Assembly (NCBI GenBank): GCA_039816825.1
Contig: JBCBXA010000002.1
Coordinates: forward strand, 31,170-95,169
Direction: 5' to 3'
Length of the DNA stretch: 64,000 nucleotides
Source: JBCBXA01 sp039816825
GTDB taxonomy: Bacteria; Pseudomonadota; Alphaproteobacteria; Rhizobiales; Rhizobiaceae
Positions 1-8,729 of this stretch are shown in pieces. Below the pieces are notes generated by a model. The model worked only from the letters and a program-made list of their open reading frames with translations, ran no database searches and had not been told where the DNA came from. Each line of letters starts with the position of its first letter. The stretch's first letter is position 1. The translations under genes and the position numbers were made by a program.

Positions 1-375
1 GTCGGCATCGTGCGGGCGGAGTTCCTGCGAGCGCGCAACTTCGAATATGTGGCGGCGGCAAGAGCGCTGGGCGTGCCCAACCGCACCATCATGTGGCGCC
101 ATCTGCTGCCCAACGCCATGGTGGCCACGCTGACGTTCCTGCCCTTCATTCTGAACGGATCCATCACCACCCTCACCAGTCTCGACTTCCTGGGCTTTGG
201 CCTGCCGCCCGGATCACCGTCCCTTGGTGAACTGTTGCAGCAGGGCAAAAACAATCTTCAGGCTCCCTGGCTTGGCATCACCGGCTTTGCGGTCATCTCC
301 ATCATGTTGAGCCTACTCATCTTCGTTGGCGAAGCGGTGCGGGACGCCTTTGACCCCCGCAAAACGTTTGCGTGA
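1..375 (+). CDS. yejE: Peptide ABC transporter permease YejE, C-terminal part
   Basis: This is the C-terminal 124 residues of an inner-membrane permease for an oligopeptide/microcin C-type importer (YejABEF). The reading frame is open from base 1, so the gene starts outside the window. The EAA loop that docks on the ATPase is visible (YVAAARALGVP, then the HLLPNA segment), followed by two hydrophobic spans and the family-typical segment LDFLGFGLPPGSPSLGELL. The downstream ATPase YejF supports the assignment. A PIN-domain gene begins 8 bp after the stop codon, which is not the usual yejE-yejF junction. Confidence 0.9.
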   Translation, partial: VGIVRAEFLRARNFEYVAAARALGVPNRTIMWRHLLPNAMVATLTFLPFILNGSITTLTSLDFLGFGLPPGSPSLGELLQQGKNNLQAPWLGITGFAVISIMLSLLIFVGEAVRDAFDPRKTFA

Positions 376-382
376 GGCTGAG

Positions 383-829
383 ATGGAACGGCTCGCCTTC
401 GAAAAAATCTATTGCGATACGAACGCCATCATCCACGCCGTTGAGAATTTCAGCCATGCTGCACGCGAGCTTCTGCGCAGCGCGAAGCGGGGGGACGTTG
501 TCCTCATGACATCGCACCTCACCCTACATGAGGTGCTGATCGGCCCGCTTGGCAATGGCAATCAGGACTTGGCAAAGCGATACCAGGAAGCCGTTCTTGA
601 CGAGGACGTTTTCACACTCGTTGAAGTGGACGAGGCAACGCTCATTGCCGCGGCCCATCTGCGCGCGATCCACAAGCGGCTGGACGTGGCCGACGCGCTC
701 CACATCGCCAGCGCAACCCTTGCCGATTGCGCTTTCCTGCTGTCCGACGATGCTGGAATGGATCAGTTTCTGCCCGATGACATAGAACGGGTCACGCTGG
801 CCGATCTCGAGGAAGAGATGGCGGCATGA
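383..829 (+). CDS. PIN-domain protein (VapC-like ribonuclease fold)
   Basis: The 148-residue product looks like a stand-alone PIN domain, a metal-dependent RNase fold common in toxins. The expected acidic set is visible: D12 in YCDTNAI, E50 in LTLHEVLIG, D104 in DVADALHIA and D122/D123 in LLSDDAG. The ATG at 383 follows the yejE stop closely; an upstream in-frame extension would run into yejE. The stop codon overlaps the yejF start as ATGA. No antitoxin-like small gene lies on either side, so it is an orphan within a transporter operon. Toxin activity is an inference; it could equally be a housekeeping RNA-processing PIN protein. Confidence 0.75.
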   Translation: MERLAFEKIYCDTNAIIHAVENFSHAARELLRSAKRGDVVLMTSHLTLHEVLIGPLGNGNQDLAKRYQEAVLDEDVFTLVEVDEATLIAAAHLRAIHKRLDVADALHIASATLADCAFLLSDDAGMDQFLPDDIERVTLADLEEEMAA

Positions 830-2466
830 AGGCCGATAATCCCAGTTCAGGCCAACTTCTCTCCGTGGAGGATCTTTCGGTCGCCTTCACGCAGGATGGC
901 AAGCAATCCCTTGCAGTGGATCGGATTTCCTTCCAGATCGCGCCGGGTGAGACGCTGGCGCTCGTGGGTGAATCCGGGTCGGGAAAGTCGGTTTCGGCCA
1001 ATTCCATCCTGAAGCTCCTGCCCTACCCCGCGGCCAGTCATCCAAGCGGGCGCATTGTCTATCGCGGCGAAGATTTGATGGCAGCCAGCGATGCCAAGCT
1101 TCGGCAGGTGCGCGGCGATGGCATCTCCATGATCTTTCAGGAGCCCATGACATCGCTCAACCCGCTGCACACAATCGAGAAGCAGGTGGGAGAGACCCTG
1201 AAGATCCACCGGGGCTTGAGTGATAGCGCCGCGCGCAAGGAGACGCTCAAGCTGCTGGAGGAAGTCGGCATTCGCGAAGCCGAGAGCAGGCTTGGCGCCT
1301 ACCCGCACCAATTGTCAGGCGGGCAGCGCCAGCGCGTCATGATCGCGATGGCGCTTGCCAATGAGCCGGACCTCCTGATCGCCGATGAGCCCACAACCGC
1401 TCTTGATGTCACCATTCAGGCGCAGATCCTTGAACTCTTGAAGCGTCTGCAACGCGATCACGGCATGGCGATGCTCTTCATCACCCACGATCTGGGCATC
1501 GTGCGGCGCATGGCCGACAGAGTGTGTGTGATGACGGGCGGGCAGATCGTTGAGGAAGGACCGACGGAGCGCATCTTCACCGCGCCCCAGCACAGCTACA
1601 CCCAACATTTGTTAGCGGCAGAACCAAAGGGGCGAGCCCACGCTGTGCTGCCCGATGCCGAAGAGGTGCTCCAGGGCGACGATATCAAGGTCTGGTTCCC
1701 CATTCGCCAGGGCTTGCTGCGCCGGACGGTGGACCATGTGAAGGCTGTCGACGGCGTGTCGCTGAGCGTTCGGCGCGGCGAAACTCTCGGCGTCGTCGGG
1801 GAGTCCGGATCCGGCAAAACCACTCTGGCGCTGGCGCTCACCCGGATGATTGGCTCGCAGGGCAAGATCGTCTTCCTCGGCAAACCCATCTCGGACATGA
1901 GCTTCAAGCAGATGCGGCGGCTACGGCCAGACCTACAGATTGTGTTTCAGGATCCATATGGCTCGCTGTCGCCACGCATGAGCGTGGCGGAGATCATCGC
2001 TGAGGGTTTGAGGTTGCACCAGCGCCTGTCCACTGCGGAGCTGGATGAGCGTGTGGTCAAAGCTCTGCAAGAGGTCGGCCTCGACCCGGAGGCGCGCCAT
2101 CGCTATCCACACGAATTCTCCGGCGGGCAGCGCCAGCGCATCGCCATTGCCAGAGCGATGATCCTTGAGCCCGACTTTGTAATGCTCGACGAGCCGACGT
2201 CTGCGCTCGACATGAGCGTGCAGGCGCAGGTGGTGGATTTGTTGCGCGATCTGCAACAACGGCACAATCTCGCCTATCTGTTCATCAGCCACGATCTGAA
2301 GGTTGTGCGCGCTCTCGCAAACCGCGTGATGGTGATGCAGAAGGGCAAGATCGTCGAAGAAGGCACGACCGAGCAAATCTTCGACAGACCCCAAACGGAC
2401 TACACCCATGCTCTCATGGCGGCAGCTTTCGATATGACGGCCATCGGCGGCAATGCAATTGACTAA
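826..2466 (+). CDS. yejF: Peptide ABC transporter ATP-binding protein YejF (two ATPase domains)
   Basis: The 546-residue protein has two complete ABC ATPase domains in tandem, as in YejF and DppDF fusions. Domain 1 has Walker A GESGSGKS near residue 50, signature LSGGQRQRV and Walker B LLIADEPTTALD. Domain 2 has GESGSGKTT, FSGGQRQRI and VMLDEPTSALD. Each is followed by the oligopeptide-transporter C-terminal extension (for example FTAPQHSYTQHLLAAEP). It powers import of short peptides or microcin C-like compounds through YejB/YejE. Translation is probably coupled to the PIN gene through the ATGA overlap, and the 3' end overlaps the next gene by 14 bp. Confidence 0.92.
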   Translation: MKADNPSSGQLLSVEDLSVAFTQDGKQSLAVDRISFQIAPGETLALVGESGSGKSVSANSILKLLPYPAASHPSGRIVYRGEDLMAASDAKLRQVRGDGISMIFQEPMTSLNPLHTIEKQVGETLKIHRGLSDSAARKETLKLLEEVGIREAESRLGAYPHQLSGGQRQRVMIAMALANEPDLLIADEPTTALDVTIQAQILELLKRLQRDHGMAMLFITHDLGIVRRMADRVCVMTGGQIVEEGPTERIFTAPQHSYTQHLLAAEPKGRAHAVLPDAEEVLQGDDIKVWFPIRQGLLRRTVDHVKAVDGVSLSVRRGETLGVVGESGSGKTTLALALTRMIGSQGKIVFLGKPISDMSFKQMRRLRPDLQIVFQDPYGSLSPRMSVAEIIAEGLRLHQRLSTAELDERVVKALQEVGLDPEARHRYPHEFSGGQRQRIAIARAMILEPDFVMLDEPTSALDMSVQAQVVDLLRDLQQRHNLAYLFISHDLKVVRALANRVMVMQKGKIVEEGTTEQIFDRPQTDYTHALMAAAFDMTAIGGNAID

Positions 2467-3409
2467 GCCTCGCATTGCATTGCTGGTCACCGGATGGGAT
2501 CCAGAACTCTGGCGCGGAATGCTCCAGGAGGCGACAACCGATTATGAGGTTGTCGTGGATCCAGCACCGCAGGATCCACTCGTGCGTTACGCCGTTGTGT
2601 GGAAACAGCCGGCGGGCTCCCTCGCACGCTATCCAAGCCTCAAAGCCGTCTTTTCGTTGGGCGCCGGTGTGGACCATGTGTTCGCTGACGATGACCCACC
2701 CGACGTTCCCATCGTGCGGGTCGTCGCCGATGATCTTTCGGATCGGATGGCAGAATATGTCGTCTGGCATTGCCTCGACCTTCTGCGCCAGGGCCCGACG
2801 TATCGTGCTCAACAGGCCAAAGGCATCTGGCATGAGGACCGAGGCCAGCCATCAGCCCGCGACCTTTCAGTGGGCATTCTTGGTATGGGCGAAATCGGCT
2901 CGCGTTGCGCCGAACGCCTGTTGCCGTTTGGCTTTCACCTCAACGCCTGGTCGCGAACGCCCAAGTCTGCTCCGGGCGTAAAATCGTATGCAGGGGCTGA
3001 TCAACTCAAGCATTTCCTCCGGGTCTCTGACATTGTGGTTTCATTGCTGCCGCTCACACAAGAAACGCGTGGTCTGATCAATGCCGACTTTCTGGCTGCC
3101 ATGAAGCAGGACGGCTATTTTGGTGGCGGAATGCTCATCAATGCCGGGCGCGGCGGCCTGCAGGTGGAGTCAGACATACTTGCTGCGTTGGAAAGCGGCG
3201 TTCTCGCCCACGCCGTTCTGGATGTCTTCGAGACCGAGCCACTGCCGGAGCAGAGCCCGCTCTGGGACCACCCAAAGATCACCATCACGCCACACGCTGC
3301 TGCCATGAGTTCGCCCAAAGCGCTCTTGCCCGCAATGGTCAAACAGATGCGCGCCCACGATGCCGGTGAACCGCTGCGGCATGTCGTGAACCGCAACGCG
3401 GGCTACTAA
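2453..3409 (+). CDS. ghrA: Glyoxylate/hydroxypyruvate reductase A-like 2-hydroxyacid dehydrogenase
   Basis: This 318-residue D-2-hydroxyacid dehydrogenase most resembles GhrA, which reduces glyoxylate or hydroxypyruvate with NADPH in the cytoplasm. The Rossmann dinucleotide loop is GILGMGEIGSRCAERL near residue 141. The catalytic set is Arg in INAGRGG, Glu in FETEPLPEQ and His in ITPHAA. The N-terminal segment VFSLGAGVDHVF is typical of the GhrA branch. The start codon lies inside the end of yejF, so the gene probably rides on the yej transcript. The 3' end overlaps the convergent NlpC/P60 gene by 4 bp. Exact substrate preference cannot be read from the sequence. Confidence 0.87.
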   Translation: MQLTKPRIALLVTGWDPELWRGMLQEATTDYEVVVDPAPQDPLVRYAVVWKQPAGSLARYPSLKAVFSLGAGVDHVFADDDPPDVPIVRVVADDLSDRMAEYVVWHCLDLLRQGPTYRAQQAKGIWHEDRGQPSARDLSVGILGMGEIGSRCAERLLPFGFHLNAWSRTPKSAPGVKSYAGADQLKHFLRVSDIVVSLLPLTQETRGLINADFLAAMKQDGYFGGGMLINAGRGGLQVESDILAALESGVLAHAVLDVFETEPLPEQSPLWDHPKITITPHAAAMSSPKALLPAMVKQMRAHDAGEPLRHVVNRNAGY

Positions 3410-4275
3410 GCACCGACCCGTCTGAACCCCGTGGGCTGCTCATACAAGTTAGCGATGCGTTCCACGGCTTCCTCCAATGGCTCTTCCACTGCGCTCATGG
3501 TGCGGGCGTTGCAGTGGAGCAGAACACCGGGTTTTGAAATCAGACCCACATGCCCGCGCCAGAAGACCAGATCACCGGTGGAGAGGTTGTTGAGCGGCAT
3601 GTCAGGGTCCAGAGCCTCGCCCAGTGTTGCCGACTGCATATCGCTGTCGCGCAGGGTAGGAATGTTCGCCATCCTGAGGGCCAGTTGAACGAAAGCAGAG
3701 CAGTCCGCTCCCATGCCACTTCGCCCGGCCCATAAATAAGGTGTTCCCAGCAGCTCACGTGCTGTGGCAATCCAGTCTGGGAAAGACTGCTCTATCGGAA
3801 CCAGATGCGGCGCGTAGATGGCGCTTCCATCAGCCAACTCCGCATAAGGGCCGTTCTTTGTTTGGTGCACCTGAACAATCGCGACTTCGCTGGCTAGAGA
3901 TATGCAATCCACCATCTGCGCCTTCAGATCAGGCGCGGCGTACTGGAACGTTCTTGGCACGCAGACCCTGTGGGTCGGTTCCATGGGCTCGGCCAGCGCC
4001 TTAAAGGCAACATAACCCTGATAGCCATCCCATTCGCTTTCCACCCAAGCCCATTGCTCATCATGGGCATGCACCAGAACCATTTCGCCGAACAGCAATT
4101 GGGTATCGAGGGGCGCGTTGGCGGAAGGCGCAGACCGCAGGTCGACCGTGCTATGTGCCGCCTGCATATGCTGCGGCGCATGGGCGGTGCTCAAGGGAAG
4201 TTTGCACTCAGCCCAGCCCGGCCGGAAGCTGTGCAGATCCGTGTTCGGCCCAGGCATACCCACAGGCTTGCCCAT
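3406..4275 (-). CDS. NlpC/P60 family peptidoglycan endopeptidase with N-terminal SH3-like region
   Basis: The 289-residue protein has an N-terminal half resembling bacterial SH3 domains (WAWVESEWDGYQGYVAF) and a C-terminal NlpC/P60 cysteine-peptidase domain. The catalytic Cys is C192 in GADCSAFVQ and the His is H242 in FWRGHVGLI. Such enzymes cleave the gamma-D-glutamyl-diaminopimelate link of peptidoglycan stem peptides. No clear signal peptide is seen, so a cytoplasmic recycling role or non-classical export is possible. The ATG overlaps the upstream aminopeptidase stop as TGATG. That pairing suggests a peptide-processing unit, perhaps recycling cell-wall peptides. Confidence 0.85.
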   Translation of the reverse strand: MGKPVGMPGPNTDLHSFRPGWAECKLPLSTAHAPQHMQAAHSTVDLRSAPSANAPLDTQLLFGEMVLVHAHDEQWAWVESEWDGYQGYVAFKALAEPMEPTHRVCVPRTFQYAAPDLKAQMVDCISLASEVAIVQVHQTKNGPYAELADGSAIYAPHLVPIEQSFPDWIATARELLGTPYLWAGRSGMGADCSAFVQLALRMANIPTLRDSDMQSATLGEALDPDMPLNNLSTGDLVFWRGHVGLISKPGVLLHCNARTMSAVEEPLEEAVERIANLYEQPTGFRRVGA

Positions 4276-5651
4276 CAGCGGTACCGCTTCTCCAGAAAGT
4301 CGAACAGCGCGCGTACGCCTTGCGCCTCGCCGCCCACACGGGCCTGAGGACGCTCAGCCGAGTTCCACCCAAAGACATCGAAATGGACCCAGCTGCGCTC
4401 CTTGTTCACGAAACGAGCCAGAAACAGTGCGGCGGTGATCGACCCTGCAAAGGGTCCAGAAGAAATGTGATTCACGTCCGCAACCTTCGACGCCAACAGC
4501 TTGTCGTATCGCGGCCAGAGCGGCAGGTTCCAAAGGGGATCATTCACCGCAGCGGCGGACTCGGCGAGTTCTTCCACCAGTTGGTCATCGTGGCTGTAGA
4601 AGGGCGGAAGATCCGGGCCCATGGCGACCCGAGCTGCGCCCGTGAGCGTTGCCATGTCGATCAAAAGGTCCGGCTCTTCTTCTTCTGCCAACGTCAACGC
4701 ATCGGCCAGGACGAGGCGACCTTCAGCATCAGTGTTACCGATCTCCACGGTCATGCCGTTGCGGCTTGGCAATATGTCTCCAGGGCGGAACGCACCGGCG
4801 GAGATGGAATTCTCGACTGCGGGTACCAGCACGCGCAGCCGCACATTGATCCCCGCATCCATGATCATCATGGCCAGCGCCAGGACGCAGGCGGCGCCAC
4901 CCATGTCTTTTTTCATCAGCGTCATGGCGGAAGATGGCTTGATGTCGAGGCCGCCCGTGTCAAAACAGACGCCCTTGCCAACCAGCGTGACTTTGGGCGC
5001 GTCGTTTGCTCCCCAGCGCATATCCACCAGGCGCGGCTCGACATCAGACGCCCGGCCCACCGCGTGGATCATGGGAAAGTTCTGGGCCAGCAGATCTTCA
5101 CCGACAACGCTGCTCACCGACGCGCCGTAGCGTTCGGCGAGATCCCGGATGGCCGCTTCCAGCGTGGCCGGGTTCATGTCGTTGGCAGGCGTGTTGATCA
5201 GGTCACGGGCAATGGAAGTAGCGGCAGCTGCGCGGCCAACCCGCTCAAAGCTAACGCCCTGCGGACTCATAAGCTGTGGGCGCGGTTTGGCTTCAGATTT
5301 ATATCGCTCGAAATGGTAGCTCCCCAGACACCAACCCAGAACCATAAGCTCCGCATCAGCCCGCTTCTCAGGAAGGTTGGCCAGCCGATAGGTCGTCGGC
5401 GGCAGTTTGCGGGCCAACGCGCCGAGGGCAAACAGGTCAGATCCGTCGACGCCAAACAGGACCGCGCGAACGGACCCGTCTTCCCCAGGCAACGGGCAGA
5501 CTTCTCCAGCCCGCCCCTCAAACCCATTGGCTTGCGCCCACAACACATCCCTCTGTGAGATCGCGGATCCATCAAGCTGGCATTCGTGCAGTTCGCCTTC
5601 AATGAGATGGATCGGAATGGCGGATGCGTTGGCATCAAAGGGCAGGAGCAT
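4275..5651 (-). CDS. M17 leucyl aminopeptidase family protein
   Basis: The 458-residue metallopeptidase carries the M17 hallmarks: the metal-binding segment VGKGVCFDTGGLDIKP with the active-site Lys in LMKKDMGGAA, and the signature NTDAEGRLVLADAL. These enzymes remove N-terminal residues from peptides using two metal ions. It is shorter than E. coli PepA and belongs to the alphaproteobacterial leucyl aminopeptidase-family group that commonly precedes a NlpC/P60 gene. The downstream NlpC/P60 gene is translationally coupled by TGATG. The upstream gap of about 130 bp is shared with the divergent tadD. Confidence 0.9.
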   Translation of the reverse strand: MLLPFDANASAIPIHLIEGELHECQLDGSAISQRDVLWAQANGFEGRAGEVCPLPGEDGSVRAVLFGVDGSDLFALGALARKLPPTTYRLANLPEKRADAELMVLGWCLGSYHFERYKSEAKPRPQLMSPQGVSFERVGRAAAATSIARDLINTPANDMNPATLEAAIRDLAERYGASVSSVVGEDLLAQNFPMIHAVGRASDVEPRLVDMRWGANDAPKVTLVGKGVCFDTGGLDIKPSSAMTLMKKDMGGAACVLALAMMIMDAGINVRLRVLVPAVENSISAGAFRPGDILPSRNGMTVEIGNTDAEGRLVLADALTLAEEEEPDLLIDMATLTGAARVAMGPDLPPFYSHDDQLVEELAESAAAVNDPLWNLPLWPRYDKLLASKVADVNHISSGPFAGSITAALFLARFVNKERSWVHFDVFGWNSAERPQARVGGEAQGVRALFDFLEKRYR

Positions 5652-5714
5652 TGTTGAATCCGTTCGAAGGGTCCCTGCGTGTCACATGCTCGGCGCGCGA
5701 CGTACAGGGCGTCA

Positions 5715-5730
5715 TTAACCGCGTGTTAGG
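5715..5730 (+). promoter_or_regulatory. CtrA-like half-site pair upstream of tadD
   Basis: The sequence TTAACCGCGTGTTAGG fits TTAA-N7-TTA, close to the Caulobacter CtrA consensus TTAA-N7-TTAAC with two mismatches in the second half. It lies about 50 bp before the tadD ATG. Similar pairs precede two other tad-locus genes at comparable distances. This is an inference from pattern only. Confidence 0.3.
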
Positions 5731-5779
5731 GTTAACAGAATATTTCTGACGCGAAAGCACACCATTGGATGCTGACGCC

Positions 5780-6565
5780 ATGTTTCTGTCCACACGCCTT
5801 TCCCGTCCTGCGCTCCTGCTGGTTTCAACCGTAGCCATCGCGGCCTTAGCGGGATGCAGCAAGACAGATCGCACCACGACGGGCTCCATCAAGGCCGGGC
5901 CCATCAACCCCAATGCAAGCCAGGCCGATATATCCCGGTCGGCGGACTATTGGGGCGAACGTTATGCCAAAAACCCAAAGGATAAGCAGACTGGCCTGAG
6001 CTACGCTCAAGCCCTGCGACTGATGGGACGCACTGAGCAGGCCATCGCCGTGATGCGCCAGATGGTGATTTTCCATCCGGAGGACAATCAGGTTCTGGCG
6101 GCATTTGGCAAAGCGCAGGCCGATGGCGGGCAACTGCAGGCCGCACTTTCCACCATTCGCCGCGCCCAGCGCGACGATCGCCCCGACTGGAAACTCCTGT
6201 CCGCGGAAGGTGCAATCCACGACCAGTTAGGCGACCCGGCCAGCGCGCGGCGTCTCTACCGCAAAGCCCTTGATATCAAACCCAACGATCCGGGCATTCT
6301 GTCCAACCTTGGCATGTCATATGTGCTGGAAGGCGATCTGCGGACAGCGGAAACCTACATGCGGGAAGCCATACGCCAACCGGGCGCAGACGGGCGTGTT
6401 CGCCAGAATCTCGCCCTGGTGGTTGGCCTGCAGGGTCGTTTCGCCGAGGCCGAGAAGATCGCCAGTTCCGATCTGAGCCCGGAGCAGGCCTCACAGAACA
6501 TCGCCTTCCTGCGCAACACGCTCCAGCAGCAGAACGCATGGAAGAAGCTCAAGGACGAGGGCTAG
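5780..6565 (+). CDS. tadD: TadD-like TPR lipoprotein of the tad pilus system
   Basis: The 261-residue protein begins with a lipoprotein signal peptide whose lipobox LAGC places the lipidated Cys at residue 26. It is followed by tetratricopeptide repeats (for example LMGRTEQAIAVMRQMV and LGDPASARRLYRKAL). TadD is the TPR lipoprotein thought to help assemble the tad outer-membrane secretin. I chose the ATG at 5780 over an in-frame TTG 15 bases upstream because it puts the signal peptide at the true N-terminus. The gene converges on tadC, with a bidirectional-looking terminator between them. Confidence 0.82.
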   Translation: MFLSTRLSRPALLLVSTVAIAALAGCSKTDRTTTGSIKAGPINPNASQADISRSADYWGERYAKNPKDKQTGLSYAQALRLMGRTEQAIAVMRQMVIFHPEDNQVLAAFGKAQADGGQLQAALSTIRRAQRDDRPDWKLLSAEGAIHDQLGDPASARRLYRKALDIKPNDPGILSNLGMSYVLEGDLRTAETYMREAIRQPGADGRVRQNLALVVGLQGRFAEAEKIASSDLSPEQASQNIAFLRNTLQQQNAWKKLKDEG

Positions 6566-6566
6566 G

Positions 6567-6581
6567 CTAGGGTCAGGACCC
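6567..6581. repeat. Short imperfect palindrome, copy 1
   Basis: The 15-mer CTAGGGTCAGGACCC lies directly after the tadD stop codon. The identical 15-mer occurs at 44970-44984, at the adenosine-kinase stop. The core GGGTC-AG-GACCC is an inverted repeat. Function unknown. Confidence 0.5.
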
Positions 6582-6630
6582 ATTCATCTGAAGGCCCTAA
6601 TTTAAACAGTTCTGACGCGATGACATATGT

Positions 6631-6659
6631 AAAAGCCCACCTTATCGGTGGGCTTTTTT
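6631..6659. terminator. Bidirectional rho-independent terminator between tadD and tadC
   Basis: An 11-bp stem, AAAAGCCCACC pairing with GGTGGGCTTTT around the loop TTATC, is preceded by an A-run and followed by a T-run. It can terminate transcripts from both sides, fitting its place between two convergent genes. Confidence 0.88.
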
Positions 6660-6698
6660 GCTCTCAAGCTAGGGCGCCTAAGGCGGTATGAACGGCAC

Positions 6699-7688
6699 CT
6701 AGCTTGGCGTTGCGCCACTCTCGGAGATCTTGATGTAGGCCGGCGTGATGATCACGATGAAGAGGCAAGGCAGAAAGAAGAGGATCATGGGCACCGTGAG
6801 TTTCGGCGGCAGGGATGCAGCCTTCTTCTCAGCTTCCATCATCCGCATGTCCCGGTTCTCCTGAGCCAGAACACGCAGAGCGGTACCCAGCGGCGTACCA
6901 TACTTCTCGGCCTGAATGAGCGACGTCACCACAGCCTTCACAACGTCGAGGCCGGTGCGCTTGGACAGGTTCTCATAAGCCTGACGGCGTTCCTGCAGGT
7001 AGCTCAACTCGGCATTGGTCAGCAGCAGTTCTTCGGCCAACGGCACGGAAGATTGACCCACCTCTTCAGACACTTTCTTGAGCGCAGCCTCAATGGACAT
7101 GCCGGACTCGACACAGATCAGCATCAGATCCAGCGCGTCTGGCCAGGCGCGCTTGATGGATTGCTGGCGCTTGCTGATGGTATTGGTGAGCCAGATATTT
7201 GGGCCGTAGAAACCAAGAGCAGCCCCCGCACAAATGGCGAGTACCTTTTGGTTGGCGGGCAGAAGATCCGGCAGGATCACATACATGTAGAATGCGACGG
7301 CTGCCGCAAAGCCAAATGGCAGCAGCACGCGCAGCGTCAGGAACACCAGGATAGCGGACGGAGACCGCTTGCCAGCCTGCAGAAGCTTGTTGGCCGTCGT
7401 GCCATCGTCCAGACGCTTGCGCAGATCAAAGGCATCCACGAACTTCTGAAAGAAAGCCTTCTGCTCAGAGCGAAGGGAAGCGCGTTTGTCACCATCCTTG
7501 GCTGCAGCCTGCAGGCGTGCCCGCTCGCGCTCGCGCATCTTGTCACGCTCCAGGGCAACCGATTTCATGCGGCCCTTCAACGGATCGCGATAGAGGATCG
7601 GGCTCACCACCGCGAGCACGGTGGCGAACGCAGCGACGGTGATGAACACCACCAGAAGGTTTTGCGGCTGGATGATCCAGTTCATCAT
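6699..7688 (-). CDS. tadC: Tad pilus inner-membrane protein TadC (T2SS F-domain)
   Basis: This 329-residue polytopic protein is the last gene of the minus-strand tad run. A T2SS F domain occupies the C-terminal half (CVESGMSIEAALKKVSEEVG, then YGTPLGTALRVLAQENRDMR), with hydrophobic segments at the N-terminus, middle and C-terminus. With TadB it forms the inner-membrane platform on which the CpaF ATPase acts to polymerise Flp pilin. Two adjacent ATG codons (7688, 7685) are possible; I kept the first. It begins 15 bp after the tadB stop. Confidence 0.9.
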   Translation of the reverse strand: MMNWIIQPQNLLVVFITVAAFATVLAVVSPILYRDPLKGRMKSVALERDKMRERERARLQAAAKDGDKRASLRSEQKAFFQKFVDAFDLRKRLDDGTTANKLLQAGKRSPSAILVFLTLRVLLPFGFAAAVAFYMYVILPDLLPANQKVLAICAGAALGFYGPNIWLTNTISKRQQSIKRAWPDALDLMLICVESGMSIEAALKKVSEEVGQSSVPLAEELLLTNAELSYLQERRQAYENLSKRTGLDVVKAVVTSLIQAEKYGTPLGTALRVLAQENRDMRMMEAEKKAASLPPKLTVPMILFFLPCLFIVIITPAYIKISESGATPS

Positions 7689-7703
7689 GGCGTTGCGTTC
7701 CGG

Positions 7704-8729
7704 TTAGAAGTCAAAATTGATCATCTGTCTCATGACAAAGGTGCCGACGGACATCCAAACGGCGATCACGAGCAAATTGAAGTGACCTGTCGGGTGCGAA
7801 AACATGAGCCCGATATATTCAGGACTGAAAACGTAAAGCATACCCGTCACCGCGACGGGCAGACTGGCAATGATACCGCCCGACGACACGGCCTCAGAGG
7901 ACATGGCCTTGATCTTCGCCTTCATCTTCTTGCGGTCACGCAGCACGTTGGACAGATTGCCCAGCGCCTCGGACAGATTGCCACCAGCCTGCTGCTGAAT
8001 GGTGATCACAATGGCGAAGAAGTTGGTTTCGTTCAGAGGCACCGCCTCGTGCAAACGCTGTACGGACTGCGAAACGGTAAGACCAACCTGCTGACCCTCA
8101 ATGATTTTCTTGAACTCGCTGCGAACAGGCTCCTGGGCCTCATTGGCGATGATGCGAAAGCAATCATTGATGGGCAGGCCGGCTTTCACGCCACGAACCA
8201 GCACATCGACGGCGTTTGGAAACTCCTCGGCGAATGCTTTGAAGCGCTTCTTGCGGGCCCGTGCCACAATGAACTTCGGAAGACCAATGCCGCCGATTCC
8301 AAGAGCCGCAACAACGACTAGAAGCTGCTGACCCGTCACAAACGCGATGGCCGCACAGAACAGCCCCATGGCCGCAGACATGATGTAGAATTGCGGAACG
8401 GAAATAGGCAAACCGGATTGACGCAACTGGCGGCGCAATGTCGGTTTGGTGGAACGGCTGGCCTTTTTCTTGTTGAGCTCTTCGAGCTCACTCAAGGAGT
8501 TCTCCACCGACTTGCGCCGTTTGGAGGCGTCTGCCACCCGGCTCTTGGCAGCGTTCACATTTCTCGTTGACGCAATGGCTGCATCGCCAAATTGTTCCAT
8601 GCGACGGGACGTTCGGCTCTCAGTCTCAATCTTGCGGAACAGAAGCGAGTAAGCCAGACCACCTGCTGCGAGTGCAGCAAGGCCGACCATGGTCAGGATC
8701 ATCAGCGTGTTTTGGTCGATGTTGATCAT
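7704..8729 (-). CDS. tadB: Tad pilus inner-membrane protein TadB (T2SS F-domain)
   Basis: The 341-residue protein is the partner of TadC in the pilus platform. It has an N-terminal membrane segment, a charged cytoplasmic stretch, two central hydrophobic segments, and a T2SS F domain (RGVKAGLPINDCFRIIANEA, then QQAGGNLSEALGNLSNVLRDR). It ends in a further membrane span. The ATG at 8729 overlaps the cpaF stop as TGATG and was preferred to an in-frame TTG 6 bases upstream. The order cpaF-tadB-tadC is the standard one for tad loci. Confidence 0.9.
   Translation of the reverse strand: MINIDQNTLMILTMVGLAALAAGGLAYSLLFRKIETESRTSRRMEQFGDAAIASTRNVNAAKSRVADASKRRKSVENSLSELEELNKKKASRSTKPTLRRQLRQSGLPISVPQFYIMSAAMGLFCAAIAFVTGQQLLVVVAALGIGGIGLPKFIVARARKKRFKAFAEEFPNAVDVLVRGVKAGLPINDCFRIIANEAQEPVRSEFKKIIEGQQVGLTVSQSVQRLHEAVPLNETNFFAIVITIQQQAGGNLSEALGNLSNVLRDRKKMKAKIKAMSSEAVSSGGIIASLPVAVTGMLYVFSPEYIGLMFSHPTGHFNLLVIAVWMSVGTFVMRQMINFDF

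Noticed and set aside
303..382. Antitoxin gene paired with the PIN protein
   Set aside because: The 5' side is the yejE coding end and the 3' side is yejF; no small DNA-binding protein frame fits.
4155..5558. Plus-strand open frame of 467 codons opposite the M17 aminopeptidase
   Set aside because: The minus strand has intact M17 catalytic motifs; the plus frame has none.
6648..8321. Long open frame (557 codons) on the plus strand opposite tadC and tadB
   Set aside because: It is antisense to two clear tad genes, has a composition typical of a codon shadow in GC-rich DNA and no recognisable domain.
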